From: an uncultured Verrucomicrobiales bacterium
Lineage (GTDB): Bacteria; Verrucomicrobiota; Verrucomicrobiia; Verrucomicrobiales; Akkermansiaceae
Length of the DNA stretch: 25,517 nt
Direction: 5' to 3'
Assembly (NCBI GenBank): GCA_937885815.1
Contig: CALABM010000119.1
Span: 1-25,517 of the forward strand
Of the stretch, positions 1 to 8,666 are shown one piece after another. The position numbers and the translations under genes are program-made. The number at the start of each line of letters is the position of its first letter. The stretch's first letter is position 1. The notes under the pieces were generated by a model. It did no database searches and was not told the origin of the DNA. It saw nothing but the letters and a program-made list of their open reading frames with translations.

Positions 1-396
1 GAAGGCGACCTCCGAGAGAACGGCGGTTATCAGGACGCTAAGGCCACGCGCCAGGTGCTCATGCGCCGCTCCGAGGAGCTCTCCCGCCTGCTCTCACAGG
101 CTGAGCCCACAGACTTCTCCAATGCCACCTGCGAGCAGACCGGCATGGGTACCGAGGTACACTTCGAGACGGACAAGGGCCAGAAGGTGGTATACACCAT
201 TCTGGGTGCATGGGATTCCGAGCCTGAGAAGAACGTGGTTCCCTACACCTCCAAGCTGGGTGCTAAGCTCATCGGCTACAAGGTGGGTGACAGCCTGCGC
301 CTGCCCCTCGAGCTGGGCGGCGAGCAGGTCAAGATGACGATTAAGTCCATCAAGCCCGCTCCCAAGGAGCTCATCTATCCGGATGGTGAGGCCTAA
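1..396 (+). CDS. greA: GreA/GreB family transcription elongation factor, 5'-truncated
   Basis: Gre factors insert a coiled coil into the RNA polymerase secondary channel and stimulate cleavage of backtracked RNA. Frame 1 is open from the first base, and 131 residues are visible. It begins inside the coiled-coil hairpin with EGDLRENGGY, which matches the conserved GDLxENAEY tip; both acidic tip residues (Asp and Glu) are present. The C-terminal FKBP-like domain follows (GTEVHF near residue 51, then KLIGYKVGDSLRLPL). A normal GreA is about 158 residues, so at least about 25 residues lie left of the window. Some chlamydial and planctomycete relatives carry long N-terminal extensions, so the full protein could be larger. 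GreA versus GreB cannot be settled from this part. A strong terminator follows the stop. Confidence 0.9.
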   Translation, partial: EGDLRENGGYQDAKATRQVLMRRSEELSRLLSQAEPTDFSNATCEQTGMGTEVHFETDKGQKVVYTILGAWDSEPEKNVVPYTSKLGAKLIGYKVGDSLRLPLELGGEQVKMTIKSIKPAPKELIYPDGEA

Positions 397-426
397 TAAA
401 GCCACACAACGCTTTTAAGACAAAAC

Positions 427-457
427 CGCTGCACGTTCCGACGTGCAGCGTTTTTTT
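427..457 (+). terminator. Rho-independent terminator after greA
   Basis: A 10-bp perfect stem (CGCTGCACGT / ACGTGCAGCG) with a TCCG tetraloop is followed by seven T residues. It lies 30 bp after the greA stop. Read on the minus strand the same hairpin is followed by GGTTTTG, so it may also stop the convergent transporter operon that ends at 480. Confidence 0.9.
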
Positions 458-479
458 GCATTAAATATATAGAAAAAAC

Positions 480-1460
480 TCAGAGCTGAGCACACAGCGG
501 GCACGCTTCCACCAGATGCCCGGGAGCAACTTCCACCATGGGAGGGCGTTTCTTTAACGTATCCCCCGTGCGCGACAAGCGCTGGCAAAAGCGGCAGCCG
601 GGCACGTAGTCACGAATGGCGGCCACCTGACCGGGAATGGTAGGCAGATGGCTCTTTCTGGGGTATTCCAAGCGCGGCATAGAGGCAAGCAAGGCCTTTG
701 TATAGGCATGCCTAGGATTAGCAAAGAGCTCTTTCACCCCGGCGCTTTCCACCACACGGCCGGCATACATCACCACCACACGATCACAGTTCTGCGCAAT
801 TACGCCCAAGTCATGCGTGATAAGCACGGCGGAAGAGCCCATTTTTTCGCGCAGCTCACGGATGAGGGCCAGAATCTGCTGCTGCACGGTGACATCCAGT
901 GCCGTGGTCGGCTCATCCGCAATGATAAGCTCGGGGCGACAAGCCAAAGCAATGGCAATCACGACACGCTGGCGCATACCACCGGAGAGAGAGCCGGGAA
1001 ACTCTTTTACGCGCGATTCCGGATCCGGAATACGCACAAAGTGCAGCATATTGATAGCCTCCAGCCAGGCAGCATCACGCGACATGCCGCGGTGCAGCAT
1101 AAGAGTTTCCGCTATCTGGTCCCCTACGCGGTGCACCGGGTTCAGAGCACTCATAGGCTCCTGAAAAATAAAGCCGATTCTGCCGCCTCGCACCTCATTA
1201 AGCCTGCGAGGCTTCATTCGCAGTATATCCTCACCATCAAAAAGCACCTTTCCGCCCAGAATATGGCTGTGAGGCTTTGGCAGCAGGCGCAACAAGCTCA
1301 TAGCCGTCACACTCTTACCGCAGCCACTCTCACCCACAATACCTACACACTGCCCGCGCGGTACATTGAAGCTAACATCATCCACCGCATGCAACAAACC
1401 AAACTCTGAATCAAAGGCCGTGGTAAGATGTTGAACTTTCAGCAGATTTTCGTCAGACAT
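480..1460 (-). CDS. Peptide ABC transporter ATP-binding subunit (OppD/DppD type)
   Basis: This 326-residue cytoplasmic ATPase powers peptide import. Visible motifs are Walker A GESGCGKS (43-50), a Q-loop FQEP, the ABC signature LSGGMRQRV (158-166), Walker B with D182-E183, and the switch His216. The Opp-type C-terminal extension is present (PxHAYTxALLASMPR, then IPG). Its cysteines are arranged as C289-x2-C292 and C320-x2-C323, unlike the usual GCxFxxRCP pattern. The gene starts 17 bp after the yejA stop and is the last of the operon. E. coli YejF is a fused double ATPase of about 530 residues, and Opp systems have separate OppD and OppF. Here only one half-size ATPase is present, so it must form a homodimer or pair with a partner encoded elsewhere. 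No Shine-Dalgarno sequence is visible. Confidence 0.93.
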   Translation of the reverse strand: MSDENLLKVQHLTTAFDSEFGLLHAVDDVSFNVPRGQCVGIVGESGCGKSVTAMSLLRLLPKPHSHILGGKVLFDGEDILRMKPRRLNEVRGGRIGFIFQEPMSALNPVHRVGDQIAETLMLHRGMSRDAAWLEAINMLHFVRIPDPESRVKEFPGSLSGGMRQRVVIAIALACRPELIIADEPTTALDVTVQQQILALIRELREKMGSSAVLITHDLGVIAQNCDRVVVMYAGRVVESAGVKELFANPRHAYTKALLASMPRLEYPRKSHLPTIPGQVAAIRDYVPGCRFCQRLSRTGDTLKKRPPMVEVAPGHLVEACPLCAQL

Positions 1461-1477
1461 AATATAAATGTGGGGCT

Positions 1478-3688
1478 TTAATATTCAGCAGGCAGCGGGA
1501 CATCTATCTCCTGCTCGGGGAAGCTTTCATTTGCAGTTCGGGCACGCATCGTGCGCGTACGCTCTTCTTCATCAATCCAGTACAGATGGCTATCCAGCGG
1601 GTCTGCATAGCGGGGAGGACAGAAGTTACAATCCGAAGTCTGCGGCCATTTCAGCCAGCGCCACTGAGCAAAACGCGAGTATGCAGCAGTCCATCCCGGC
1701 ACCCAGCAAGCCTCGTCATGAATAAGCTGCTGCACACGATGATGAGCAGCAACTGCCTCCTCCTCCGTGCGGGCGGTCTGGCAGGCCAGAATGGCTTCAT
1801 CCATCTCAGGAGAAGCCGTGGCTGTCACATTCGCGCTGCCTTTCACCGGTGTACCATCAGGCGTGTAAGCGTACTGAGATAAGAAGTAGAGCGAGGGATC
1901 CGGGATAATAGGTGAAAAACTTCCGGAGAAAATACCGGCAGTGTAGTTTTTCTCACGCACCTTGCTAAAAAACACGGTGTCATCCATCTGCTCAAAGCGA
2001 AGATCCAGGCCACAGGCGGCCGCGTCCTCGCGGAGCAGGTTCATGCAGTTGGCATACACGGGGTCTATGCGAGAGCTAACTACTACCTGCAGGCGAGTGC
2101 CATCCGGGCGGCTGAGAATACGGTCCTCCCCTTCTTCCGTATACCCGGCTCGGGCAAAATACTCACGAGCAAGCTCCGGTGAGTACGGCCTAGCCGTAAC
2201 ATCAGAGTTCGTAAAACGCCCAAAGCCCGTGAAGTATGACCCCATGCGGTCATAATCGCCACGGAACACCGTATTAATGACTTCCTGAATATTCAGCGCA
2301 TGGTGCATGCCTAAGCGGACGTTAAGGTCGTTAAACGGCGGCCGGGAGCAATTCAGGTATATCCCGAGGCTGTTACGAGGCCATATGTTGTTAAAATGAA
2401 CTCGCTGAATATAGCCGTTATGCACAGGCTGTACTTCCAACCCCTCGTACCAAAAATCTGCCTCACGAGCATTAAAGACATCCAGCTGGCCCACACGGAA
2501 CAGCTCTCGGGCTTTAGATGCCTCAGCAATGAAGGAGTAAACGATACGGTCTACATTACAGCTGTAGCGCATGTAGCGGCGATTATACCCCCACCAATCA
2601 GGCACTCTCTCCAATGTAATTTGGCGGCCCATAATCAGGCCGTCTGGCGCCACACGGTATGCGCCAGTAGTGGGGGCGGGGCGCCACAAGTAACGCGAGG
2701 GATAATCCGGGCCAAACTCAGCATAAAAGCGGGTGCAGCTGGCCGGAATAGAAGCGTAATAAGGAGCCGCCGGCATGGGTTCCTGCAGGGTAACAGCAAT
2801 GGCCTCATTGCCATATACTGTTATACGGGAAAAACGGCTCAGGTAATAATTAGCAAAGAAAGGTTCCGCCGCGTAATCAGAAGTGCGAACGAAAAGTGAT
2901 GTAATGAAATCACGGGAGGTCAGCGGTGCACCATTTGAGAAGCGCACGCTTTCATCCAGCATGAAGTACACGGTGCGGCCATCCTCGGAAACAGCCCACT
3001 TCTTCGCGATGCCGGGTATCAAGCGCCCGGTGCCGGGATGAATACGCACAAGCGGAACATCAAAATCATCATAAATATACCGGCGTGTGGAATTATTGCT
3101 GTTCGGCCCGAAAAGACAGAGAGTTCCGGGAAAGGAACGCTGCAAGGAGCGGCGCAGCACTCCGCCCTTACGAGCCTCCGGGCTGCCCAGCTCAGGTTCA
3201 TTCTGACCATCTTGCCATTCAAGCCCGCGAGGAATATCCCGCAACTCTCGGTACACAAGGTAATCCCCCACCCGGCGGCGCTCTCCAAGCGATACCGCCG
3301 TGCGCAAAGCAGAGCGAGTGCTGATAGTGGCGCTACCGGCCTCGCGGGTGCCGGGACAAGCCCCGAGGCGGCGTGCGAAAGCGTTCACACACTCTTCTCT
3401 GCGCTCTTCAAGAGCCTGCTGCACATGAGCAGCATTACGCCTGTTCCAGCGTTCTGTAAATCCCTGAAAGCCCTTTGGCATCGTCCAAAGCCGGGCATAG
3501 GTGGGCACATCTTCCCCCGCGGCGAAAGCATCCGGCATGGCATAATCCGGCGGCGGCGTCCAAGCCGGACCATCTGCAGCCCCATCACCATCACAGCTGC
3601 TACAGCACAGTAAGGTAGTCACCCCCAAACCGGCGAGCAATATCCATCGGTTTACGCTACGAAACAATCTGGCATCTGGAGTCTTCAT
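1478..3688 (-). CDS. yejA: Periplasmic peptide-binding lipoprotein, family 5, YejA-like
   Basis: This is the substrate-binding component of the adjacent Yej-type importer (736 residues). I place the start at the ATG at 3688, although the frame is open further upstream. That ATG overlaps the yejE stop as ATGA, and it gives a charged n-region, a hydrophobic stretch and a lipoprotein-like LLCCSSC (Cys28, 29 or 32 as lipid anchor). The family 5 fold starts near residue 172. YejA-like landmarks follow: IPGIAKKWAVSEDGRTVYF, RFSNGAPLTSRDF, ERVPDWWG followed by NRRYMRYS, NVDRIVYSF and GSYFTGFGRF. Between the lipid anchor and this fold lie about 135 residues rich in Arg and Glu that are not part of the usual domain. 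Yej systems import peptides, including microcin C in E. coli; the ligand here is unknown. Confidence 0.85.
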   Translation of the reverse strand: MKTPDARLFRSVNRWILLAGLGVTTLLCCSSCDGDGAADGPAWTPPPDYAMPDAFAAGEDVPTYARLWTMPKGFQGFTERWNRRNAAHVQQALEERREECVNAFARRLGACPGTREAGSATISTRSALRTAVSLGERRRVGDYLVYRELRDIPRGLEWQDGQNEPELGSPEARKGGVLRRSLQRSFPGTLCLFGPNSNNSTRRYIYDDFDVPLVRIHPGTGRLIPGIAKKWAVSEDGRTVYFMLDESVRFSNGAPLTSRDFITSLFVRTSDYAAEPFFANYYLSRFSRITVYGNEAIAVTLQEPMPAAPYYASIPASCTRFYAEFGPDYPSRYLWRPAPTTGAYRVAPDGLIMGRQITLERVPDWWGYNRRYMRYSCNVDRIVYSFIAEASKARELFRVGQLDVFNAREADFWYEGLEVQPVHNGYIQRVHFNNIWPRNSLGIYLNCSRPPFNDLNVRLGMHHALNIQEVINTVFRGDYDRMGSYFTGFGRFTNSDVTARPYSPELAREYFARAGYTEEGEDRILSRPDGTRLQVVVSSRIDPVYANCMNLLREDAAACGLDLRFEQMDDTVFFSKVREKNYTAGIFSGSFSPIIPDPSLYFLSQYAYTPDGTPVKGSANVTATASPEMDEAILACQTARTEEEAVAAHHRVQQLIHDEACWVPGWTAAYSRFAQWRWLKWPQTSDCNFCPPRYADPLDSHLYWIDEEERTRTMRARTANESFPEQEIDVPLPAEY

Positions 3689-5283
3689 TCGTAATAGGTG
3701 TGGCGGCGTGGATCTACGGACTCTCTCACGGCCTCCCCCACAAATGTGACGAGAACCAGCACGATGACCAGCGAGAAGAAAGCTGAAGATACCACCCAAG
3801 GACAGGACAATTTGGAAAGCCCATCATTCAGCAGGCGCCCCCAACTGGCATACGTATCAGGCAGGCCGAAGCCCATATAATCCAAGGAGGCGAGAGAGAG
3901 CACCACCGCAGCCAAGCTAAAGGGCAGTAGGGTGACAATGATTCCGGTGAGATTCGGCAGGATATGGCGGAGGAGGATATGGCAAGGACCGGCCCCCATT
4001 ACGCGAGCGGCATCCACATAATCACGCGTTTTTTCCTTCATGGTAGCCGTTCGCACCAGATAGGTAATATGAATCCACCCAAAAGCAGCCAGAAGACTTA
4101 ATATAAGGAACATACCACGCAGCTCATGCGGCACTAAATCTGCCAAAATCATCACCACAAACAGGAAGGGCAGCTGGGAGAACACCTCAATGACGCGCTG
4201 GGTAAGCAAATCCGTTGCACCACCAAAATACCCCATGAGCATTCCAAGTGTCAACCCGATAACGTAAATGGCTGGTATGTAAAAAAGAGCAGCTTTTATG
4301 TTTACCTGCAGGCCACCATACAAATAAGCCGCGATATCAGCGCCCTGACTGTTGGTTCCCAGCAGGTGCCCGCCTGTAAGCGGAGGCGCAGGATGATAAT
4401 AGACGCGGCATACCTCGTCCGGATTAGTCAGCGCGAGGAAGTCCTGCTGGGTACCTTCTCCCCAGTAATAACTCTCTGCCACCTCACCCACACGATACGT
4501 GGCCGTGAACACTTCACGACCACCCTCGGTCCAGCCCTGAGCATGGCCATCAGGCACGCCTTGGCGAAAACGCATCCTCAAATGAGTGCGCCCATTCGGA
4601 TACAGGCGACAAGCCTGACCGTTGTAAAGATTCTTTCCATCCTGTGTATACACACGGCCACCATTCATAGGAAGACGCTCCGTAGGGAAAGGAACGACGT
4701 CCATCGTGGCGTCATACGGAATAAGCGGCATGATGACGAGGGAAGGCATACCGGGTTTACCGCTCTCCTCCTTCAACTTGCGATAATCAGCCTCTGCGAG
4801 TGCCTCATTGCCGGTAAGTCCGAAGTCCGCACCGGTATATATATCCCGGCTGAATGCAGGCAGGTAGATAGAGTCACCATGGAGCACAAGCAAAGCTCGC
4901 TTGCCCACCACACTCTGATCCAGCGCAGCCAACACCATCAGCATCATCAGCAGCAACAGAGACCAATACCCCCGTTTGAAACTACGGAACTTAGCCCAGC
5001 GCCGAGCCATCGCAGGCGCAACTCGCATACTTCCATAGCGGCGCAGCAGTAGGTAAAGCCCTGCCCCGGCCACCATCAGCATACTCGCCCAGCCAAACCA
5101 GTGAAAGCGCCCATTTACCTCCAGTAGCGGCAACCAATCGCCGGGAGCCGAAAGTAGATTCATCTCACGGCTCACGGTAAAGGGCCATGAAATGGTGGGT
5201 ATCAGCCACCCGCACAGCTCCGCCACACAGCCAAGCACGGCTGCCAATATGAGCAACAAACCTATGATATTCTTACGGTTCAT
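3685..5283 (-). CDS. yejE: Peptide ABC transporter permease, YejE/OppC type, with insertion
   Basis: This is an inner-membrane permease of 532 residues; E. coli YejE has about 341. The core matches YejE: ARRWAKFRSFKRGYWSL before a transmembrane helix, GTNSQGADI, GYFGGATDLLTQRVIEV, the EAA-loop region DYVDAARVMGAGPCHILLRH, LDYMGFGLP, and a C-terminal FVGEAVRESVDPRR. Two things are extra. The N-terminus has about 90 residues with two more predicted membrane helices (about 5-27 and 62-82). A periplasmic insertion of about 100 residues (about 205-305) sits just before GTNSQGAD. Inside it, residues about 219-272 have the NGxxxxxxxFxxGxxDGxxxGWxxGG rhythm of MORN/YwqK-type repeats. The start overlaps the yejB stop as TGATG, and the stop overlaps the yejA start as ATGA, so the three genes are translationally coupled. 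Confidence 0.9.
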   Translation of the reverse strand: MNRKNIIGLLLILAAVLGCVAELCGWLIPTISWPFTVSREMNLLSAPGDWLPLLEVNGRFHWFGWASMLMVAGAGLYLLLRRYGSMRVAPAMARRWAKFRSFKRGYWSLLLLMMLMVLAALDQSVVGKRALLVLHGDSIYLPAFSRDIYTGADFGLTGNEALAEADYRKLKEESGKPGMPSLVIMPLIPYDATMDVVPFPTERLPMNGGRVYTQDGKNLYNGQACRLYPNGRTHLRMRFRQGVPDGHAQGWTEGGREVFTATYRVGEVAESYYWGEGTQQDFLALTNPDEVCRVYYHPAPPLTGGHLLGTNSQGADIAAYLYGGLQVNIKAALFYIPAIYVIGLTLGMLMGYFGGATDLLTQRVIEVFSQLPFLFVVMILADLVPHELRGMFLILSLLAAFGWIHITYLVRTATMKEKTRDYVDAARVMGAGPCHILLRHILPNLTGIIVTLLPFSLAAVVLSLASLDYMGFGLPDTYASWGRLLNDGLSKLSCPWVVSSAFFSLVIVLVLVTFVGEAVRESVDPRRHTYYE

Positions 5284-6620
5284 CAGTCGAAACGGATGCG
5301 AGGATCTATGAAGGCTACCAAAATGTCAGACAGCAGGTTTCCCACCACAATTAAAACTGAGTTCAGCAGCAGGGTTCCCATGATAAGAGAGTAATCCTTA
5401 TCCATAAGTGCTTGGAAACTCAACATTCCAAAACCCTGAATATCAAACACACGCTCAATGAGGAGCGAGCCGGCCACCACACCACAGAGCGTCGTGCCCA
5501 ATGTGGACGCCAGCGGAATAATGGAGTTACGGAATGCATGCCGCCACACAGCGCGCCGGAACGGCACCCCCTTGGCCACAGCTGTGCGGACATAATCTGC
5601 CGAGATATGCCCCATGAGATTATTCTTCATCATCATGGTAATCATTGCAAAGGAAGATACCACGTAACAACTGAGAGGCAGTACGGTATGGCTGGTCAAA
5701 TCCTTAATCTTGTCACCCCAGCTCATCGTTGCAAAATCCGGGCTCGTGAGCCCATACAAAGGGAACCACTCCAGGCGTGCCCCCAAATACACCAGAAGCA
5801 CTGCCCCCAGCGCAAACCCCGGAACTGCGTACCCCACAAAAATAAAAAGACTGGATACGCCATCAAAAATACCATTATGGTTCAATGCCTTACACACCCC
5901 CAACGGAATACTCACAACATAGGCAATCAACACACCCAATATTCCCAAATAAAGGGATACCGGCAAGCGATCCAGCATCATATCCGCCACGGGCTCATTA
6001 TATTTGTATGAACGGCCGAGGCACCCCTGCAGCAATCCATCATACGCCTTTCGGTATGCCACAACTCTCCAACGGGAACAAGCGGGGCTCTTTGCCATCT
6101 CACTAATAGCGGCAGAATCAGTCACCCCGAGGCGGCGAGCCCGGCGCTCAGCGCGGTGCATGGGATCCTCCAAGCGTATACGCCACCCCTCCTCTTCAAA
6201 CCAAGGCTCTGTCTTATAGTTTACCGTATTTCCCTCTCTGTGCACTTCAATAACAGATGAGTTCCCGCTCAGAGATGTCACGATAAGCTCGGCCATATCA
6301 TCCTCGCCGAACTCAGCCTTGGCAATTTCCACCTCACGGCGGCGAATACCGAGCCACTGCAAGTACGCCAGCCAAACAGGCTCTTGCAAGTTAAAGATTT
6401 CCTCAAGGCGTTCAATATCCGGCTCACTGACCATGGCACAACCGGAACCGGAAGAATGCTCGCCGCACAAAGCTCCGATAGCCTGCTCCTGAAGTATTCT
6501 ATCCACAGGGCCACCGGGTACCATGCGAGTAAGACAGAACACCACGAAGGTGATGCCTATCAAAGTGACGGGCATCAAAAGCAGGCGCCTGATAACATAT
6601 TTACGCATGTCCGGGGGCAT
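5283..6620 (-). CDS. yejB: Peptide ABC transporter permease, YejB/OppB type
   Basis: This is an inner-membrane permease of 445 residues; E. coli YejB has 364. The N-terminus YVIRRLLLMPVTLIGITF with VPGGPVDR is YejB-like. The transporter core follows: SLYLGILGVLIAYVVSIPLG, the EAA loop DYVRTAVAKGVPFRRAVWRH, LIERVFDIQGFGML, and a C-terminal DPRIRF. The first periplasmic loop is enlarged by a hydrophilic segment at about residues 85-190 with no match I recognise. An alternative start at the second ATG (6608) would align better with the family, but GAGGGG lies about 12 bp upstream of the ATG at 6620, so I keep the longer form. The gene begins 81 bp after the rimO stop with no convincing terminator between, so it is probably read with rimO and the gene before it. 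Confidence 0.9.
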   Translation of the reverse strand: MPPDMRKYVIRRLLLMPVTLIGITFVVFCLTRMVPGGPVDRILQEQAIGALCGEHSSGSGCAMVSEPDIERLEEIFNLQEPVWLAYLQWLGIRRREVEIAKAEFGEDDMAELIVTSLSGNSSVIEVHREGNTVNYKTEPWFEEEGWRIRLEDPMHRAERRARRLGVTDSAAISEMAKSPACSRWRVVAYRKAYDGLLQGCLGRSYKYNEPVADMMLDRLPVSLYLGILGVLIAYVVSIPLGVCKALNHNGIFDGVSSLFIFVGYAVPGFALGAVLLVYLGARLEWFPLYGLTSPDFATMSWGDKIKDLTSHTVLPLSCYVVSSFAMITMMMKNNLMGHISADYVRTAVAKGVPFRRAVWRHAFRNSIIPLASTLGTTLCGVVAGSLLIERVFDIQGFGMLSFQALMDKDYSLIMGTLLLNSVLIVVGNLLSDILVAFIDPRIRFD

Positions 6621-6701
6621 TCTACCACATTTCCCCTCAGCGCCGCAAGCTATTAGTGCGGAAGTTCTACGTACTGCGCGCTTTTTTTTGCTATTTATGC
6701 C

Positions 6702-8090
6702 TTAAGACATATCGACATCCGGCTCAATCGCGTCTACCGCCCCTTCAGCGAACAGCTCGTATGCAATGGAATCCACAATCTCCACCTCAGCAAACTCACC
6801 TACGGGCAAAGCGGGGTCCACGTGTATTGTGCCATCCACATCCGGCGCATCCCACGGGCCACGGGCCAGCCCAGGCTCATCCACCAGCACACGTATGGTC
6901 TGCCCCACGCAGTCCTGACCAATTTCATCTGCTATACCGGCCATAATCATGGAGAGCTCATTCGCACGGCGCTTGCGGGTGGCATGGTGCACCTGCCCCT
7001 TCATTTTTGCAGCCAGTGAACCTTCCTCACGGGAATAAGGGAAGACGCCGGCGCGCTCAAAGCGGAACTCGCGAATAAAATCACGCAGCTCAGCATGATC
7101 CTCCTCCGTTTCACCCGGCAGGCCGCTGATAAATGTGGTGCGCAGGCCAATTCCGGGCACAGCTTCGCGCAAATCACGAATCAGCGTACGGATGTAATCG
7201 CCGTCTGTCTTTCTCCTCTGCTCAGCAAGAATGTGAGCTGAGATATGCTGCAGGGGAATATCCACATACTTCACCACCTTCTCACAGGTCGCAAAAACAT
7301 CTATCAGCTCGCGGCTCCAGTGTGCCGGGTGCGTGTATAACACGCGCACCCAAAAATCCCCGGGGATATCATTAATCTCTCGCAGCAACGAAGCCAGAGA
7401 CTCACCGCGGGAAGAATCCACTCCGCTGGTTTTCTCGGCACGCTTTTCCCATTTATCCATGCCGTAGTAAGTCGTATCCTGAGCGATGAGGTTCACCTCC
7501 TTCACCCCCTGCTCCACCAGAGCCTGAACTTCTCTAAGAATATTTGCCTGAGGGCGGCTGCGGTGCCCGCCACGAATGCGAGGAATCACACAATAGGCAC
7601 ATGCATGGTTGCAGCCCTCAGCTATTTTCACATAGGCTGTGTGGCGGGCCGTAAGGCGATAGCGGGTATCACCGAAATCAGGCACCAGCGTGGAAACCTT
7701 TGTGGTGTACACCTTCTCAGCCGTCCCGGCCAGACAAGCTTCCGCAATTTCAGCCACCTCACACACCTTATCCACGCCGATAAAGCAATCCACCTCCGGC
7801 ATCAGCTTAACGAGGTCATGAGCATAGCGCTGAGAAAGACAGCCGGCCACCATAATCCGCTGGTCAGCAGGAGCCTCTCCGGCCTCACGGGCTCGTACTG
7901 CCGCAAATATCGTATCTATTGCCTCCTGCTTGGCAGGATCAATAAAAGCGCAGGTGTTAACGATGAGCAGAGCTGCATTCTCAGGCTCTGTCTTTTCATA
8001 ACCGGCGGCCAGAAGGCGATCTGCCATCACCTCAGAATCCACCAGATTTTTCGCACAACCAAGAGAAACTATTGCAAACTGAACGGCCAT
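6702..8090 (-). CDS. rimO: Ribosomal protein S12 methylthiotransferase RimO
   Basis: RimO is a radical-SAM enzyme that adds a methylthio group to the conserved aspartate (Asp88 in E. coli) of ribosomal protein S12. The 462 residues show the three family parts in order. The N-terminal UPF0004 domain has cluster cysteines C12 (VSLGCAKNLVDSE), C47 (NTCAF) and C84 (AGCLSQRY). The radical-SAM domain has C160-x3-C164-x2-C167 (EGCNHACAYCVIPRIRGGHR). A C-terminal TRAM domain follows. SLGCAKNLVDSE and PRIRGGHRSR favour RimO over MiaB. Length is slightly above the usual ~440. An extra stretch near residues 215-235 (KWEKRAEKTSGVDSSRGE) accounts for some of it. It sits 19 bp after the preceding small gene. 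No Shine-Dalgarno sequence is visible. Confidence 0.96.
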   Translation of the reverse strand: MAVQFAIVSLGCAKNLVDSEVMADRLLAAGYEKTEPENAALLIVNTCAFIDPAKQEAIDTIFAAVRAREAGEAPADQRIMVAGCLSQRYAHDLVKLMPEVDCFIGVDKVCEVAEIAEACLAGTAEKVYTTKVSTLVPDFGDTRYRLTARHTAYVKIAEGCNHACAYCVIPRIRGGHRSRPQANILREVQALVEQGVKEVNLIAQDTTYYGMDKWEKRAEKTSGVDSSRGESLASLLREINDIPGDFWVRVLYTHPAHWSRELIDVFATCEKVVKYVDIPLQHISAHILAEQRRKTDGDYIRTLIRDLREAVPGIGLRTTFISGLPGETEEDHAELRDFIREFRFERAGVFPYSREEGSLAAKMKGQVHHATRKRRANELSMIMAGIADEIGQDCVGQTIRVLVDEPGLARGPWDAPDVDGTIHVDPALPVGEFAEVEIVDSIAYELFAEGAVDAIEPDVDMS

Positions 8091-8109
8091 GCGCTCAGAC
8101 TACCATATT

Positions 8110-8577
8110 TCAGCCATTTGTCAATTCTGATTTCGCACGAGCCCACGCTGCTAGGCGCTCACGGAAAACCTCAATCTCAGGGATGAGGTACATATCCGCC
8201 CGGTCATTCAGCAGCGTGGTGAAGTTAAAATCATACCCATACACTTCATGCGGGCGAGCGGGAACAAACTCATCCTCCATCACCGCGTAATTCACCGTGG
8301 TCTCACTGCCAATACGCCCGTAGGATACGGAAAGTGTCTGGTCCGCATTCGCTCTCACCCACGGCGCTTCCACCTCATCCAGCACTTCTGCGCAGAGCGT
8401 TTTATCTTCATACGTCACCACGTGAATGCTCTTCTTCACAAGGGGATAAAAATCAATCCGTGTCCACGTCAGCTCGCCATATGCAACAGTCCGGGACTGA
8501 ATGAAAATAATGCCAGCCAATGCCAGCAGGATTATTACAACGATTCTCAGACCACTCTTCATCACCAAGTTAAACAC
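8110..8577 (-). CDS. Membrane-anchored protein of unknown function
   Basis: I do not recognise this 155-residue protein. The N-terminus is basic and then strongly hydrophobic (LRIVVIILLALAGIIFI), which fits a membrane anchor or an uncleaved signal. The remaining ~120 residues are hydrophilic, look beta-rich and would lie outside the cytoplasm. I keep the GTG at 8577 as start because GGAGGG lies 10 bp upstream of it; an ATG five codons downstream (8562) is the alternative. The gene lies immediately after a strong minus-strand terminator (8601-8641) and 19 bp before rimO, so it probably heads the rimO-yej transcript. The sequence suggests no function. Confidence 0.7.
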   Translation of the reverse strand: MFNLVMKSGLRIVVIILLALAGIIFIQSRTVAYGELTWTRIDFYPLVKKSIHVVTYEDKTLCAEVLDEVEAPWVRANADQTLSVSYGRIGSETTVNYAVMEDEFVPARPHEVYGYDFNFTTLLNDRADMYLIPEIEVFRERLAAWARAKSELTNG

Positions 8578-8600
8578 TATGAAATAACCCTCCGTTCAAG

Positions 8601-8641
8601 AAAAAATAAAAAAATCCGCTGCCACAGGTTCATGACAGCGG
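8601..8641 (-). terminator. Rho-independent terminator, minus strand
   Basis: The minus strand shows a CCGCTG / CAGCGG stem with extra pairs inside it, followed by a run of seven T, one A and six more T. It lies 25 bp after the stop of the 59-residue protein and ends 24 bp before the next minus-strand start, so it separates the FKBP/small-protein unit from the rimO-yej unit. Confidence 0.85.
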
Positions 8642-8666
8642 AGGAAAAACATGTAATCACAGATAA

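Noticed and set aside
6650..6685. Possible terminator between yejB and rimO (GTGCG / CGCGC before eight T on the plus strand).
   Set aside because: The T run follows on the plus strand, but rimO and yejB are on the minus strand; the stem is short and has a T-G pair.
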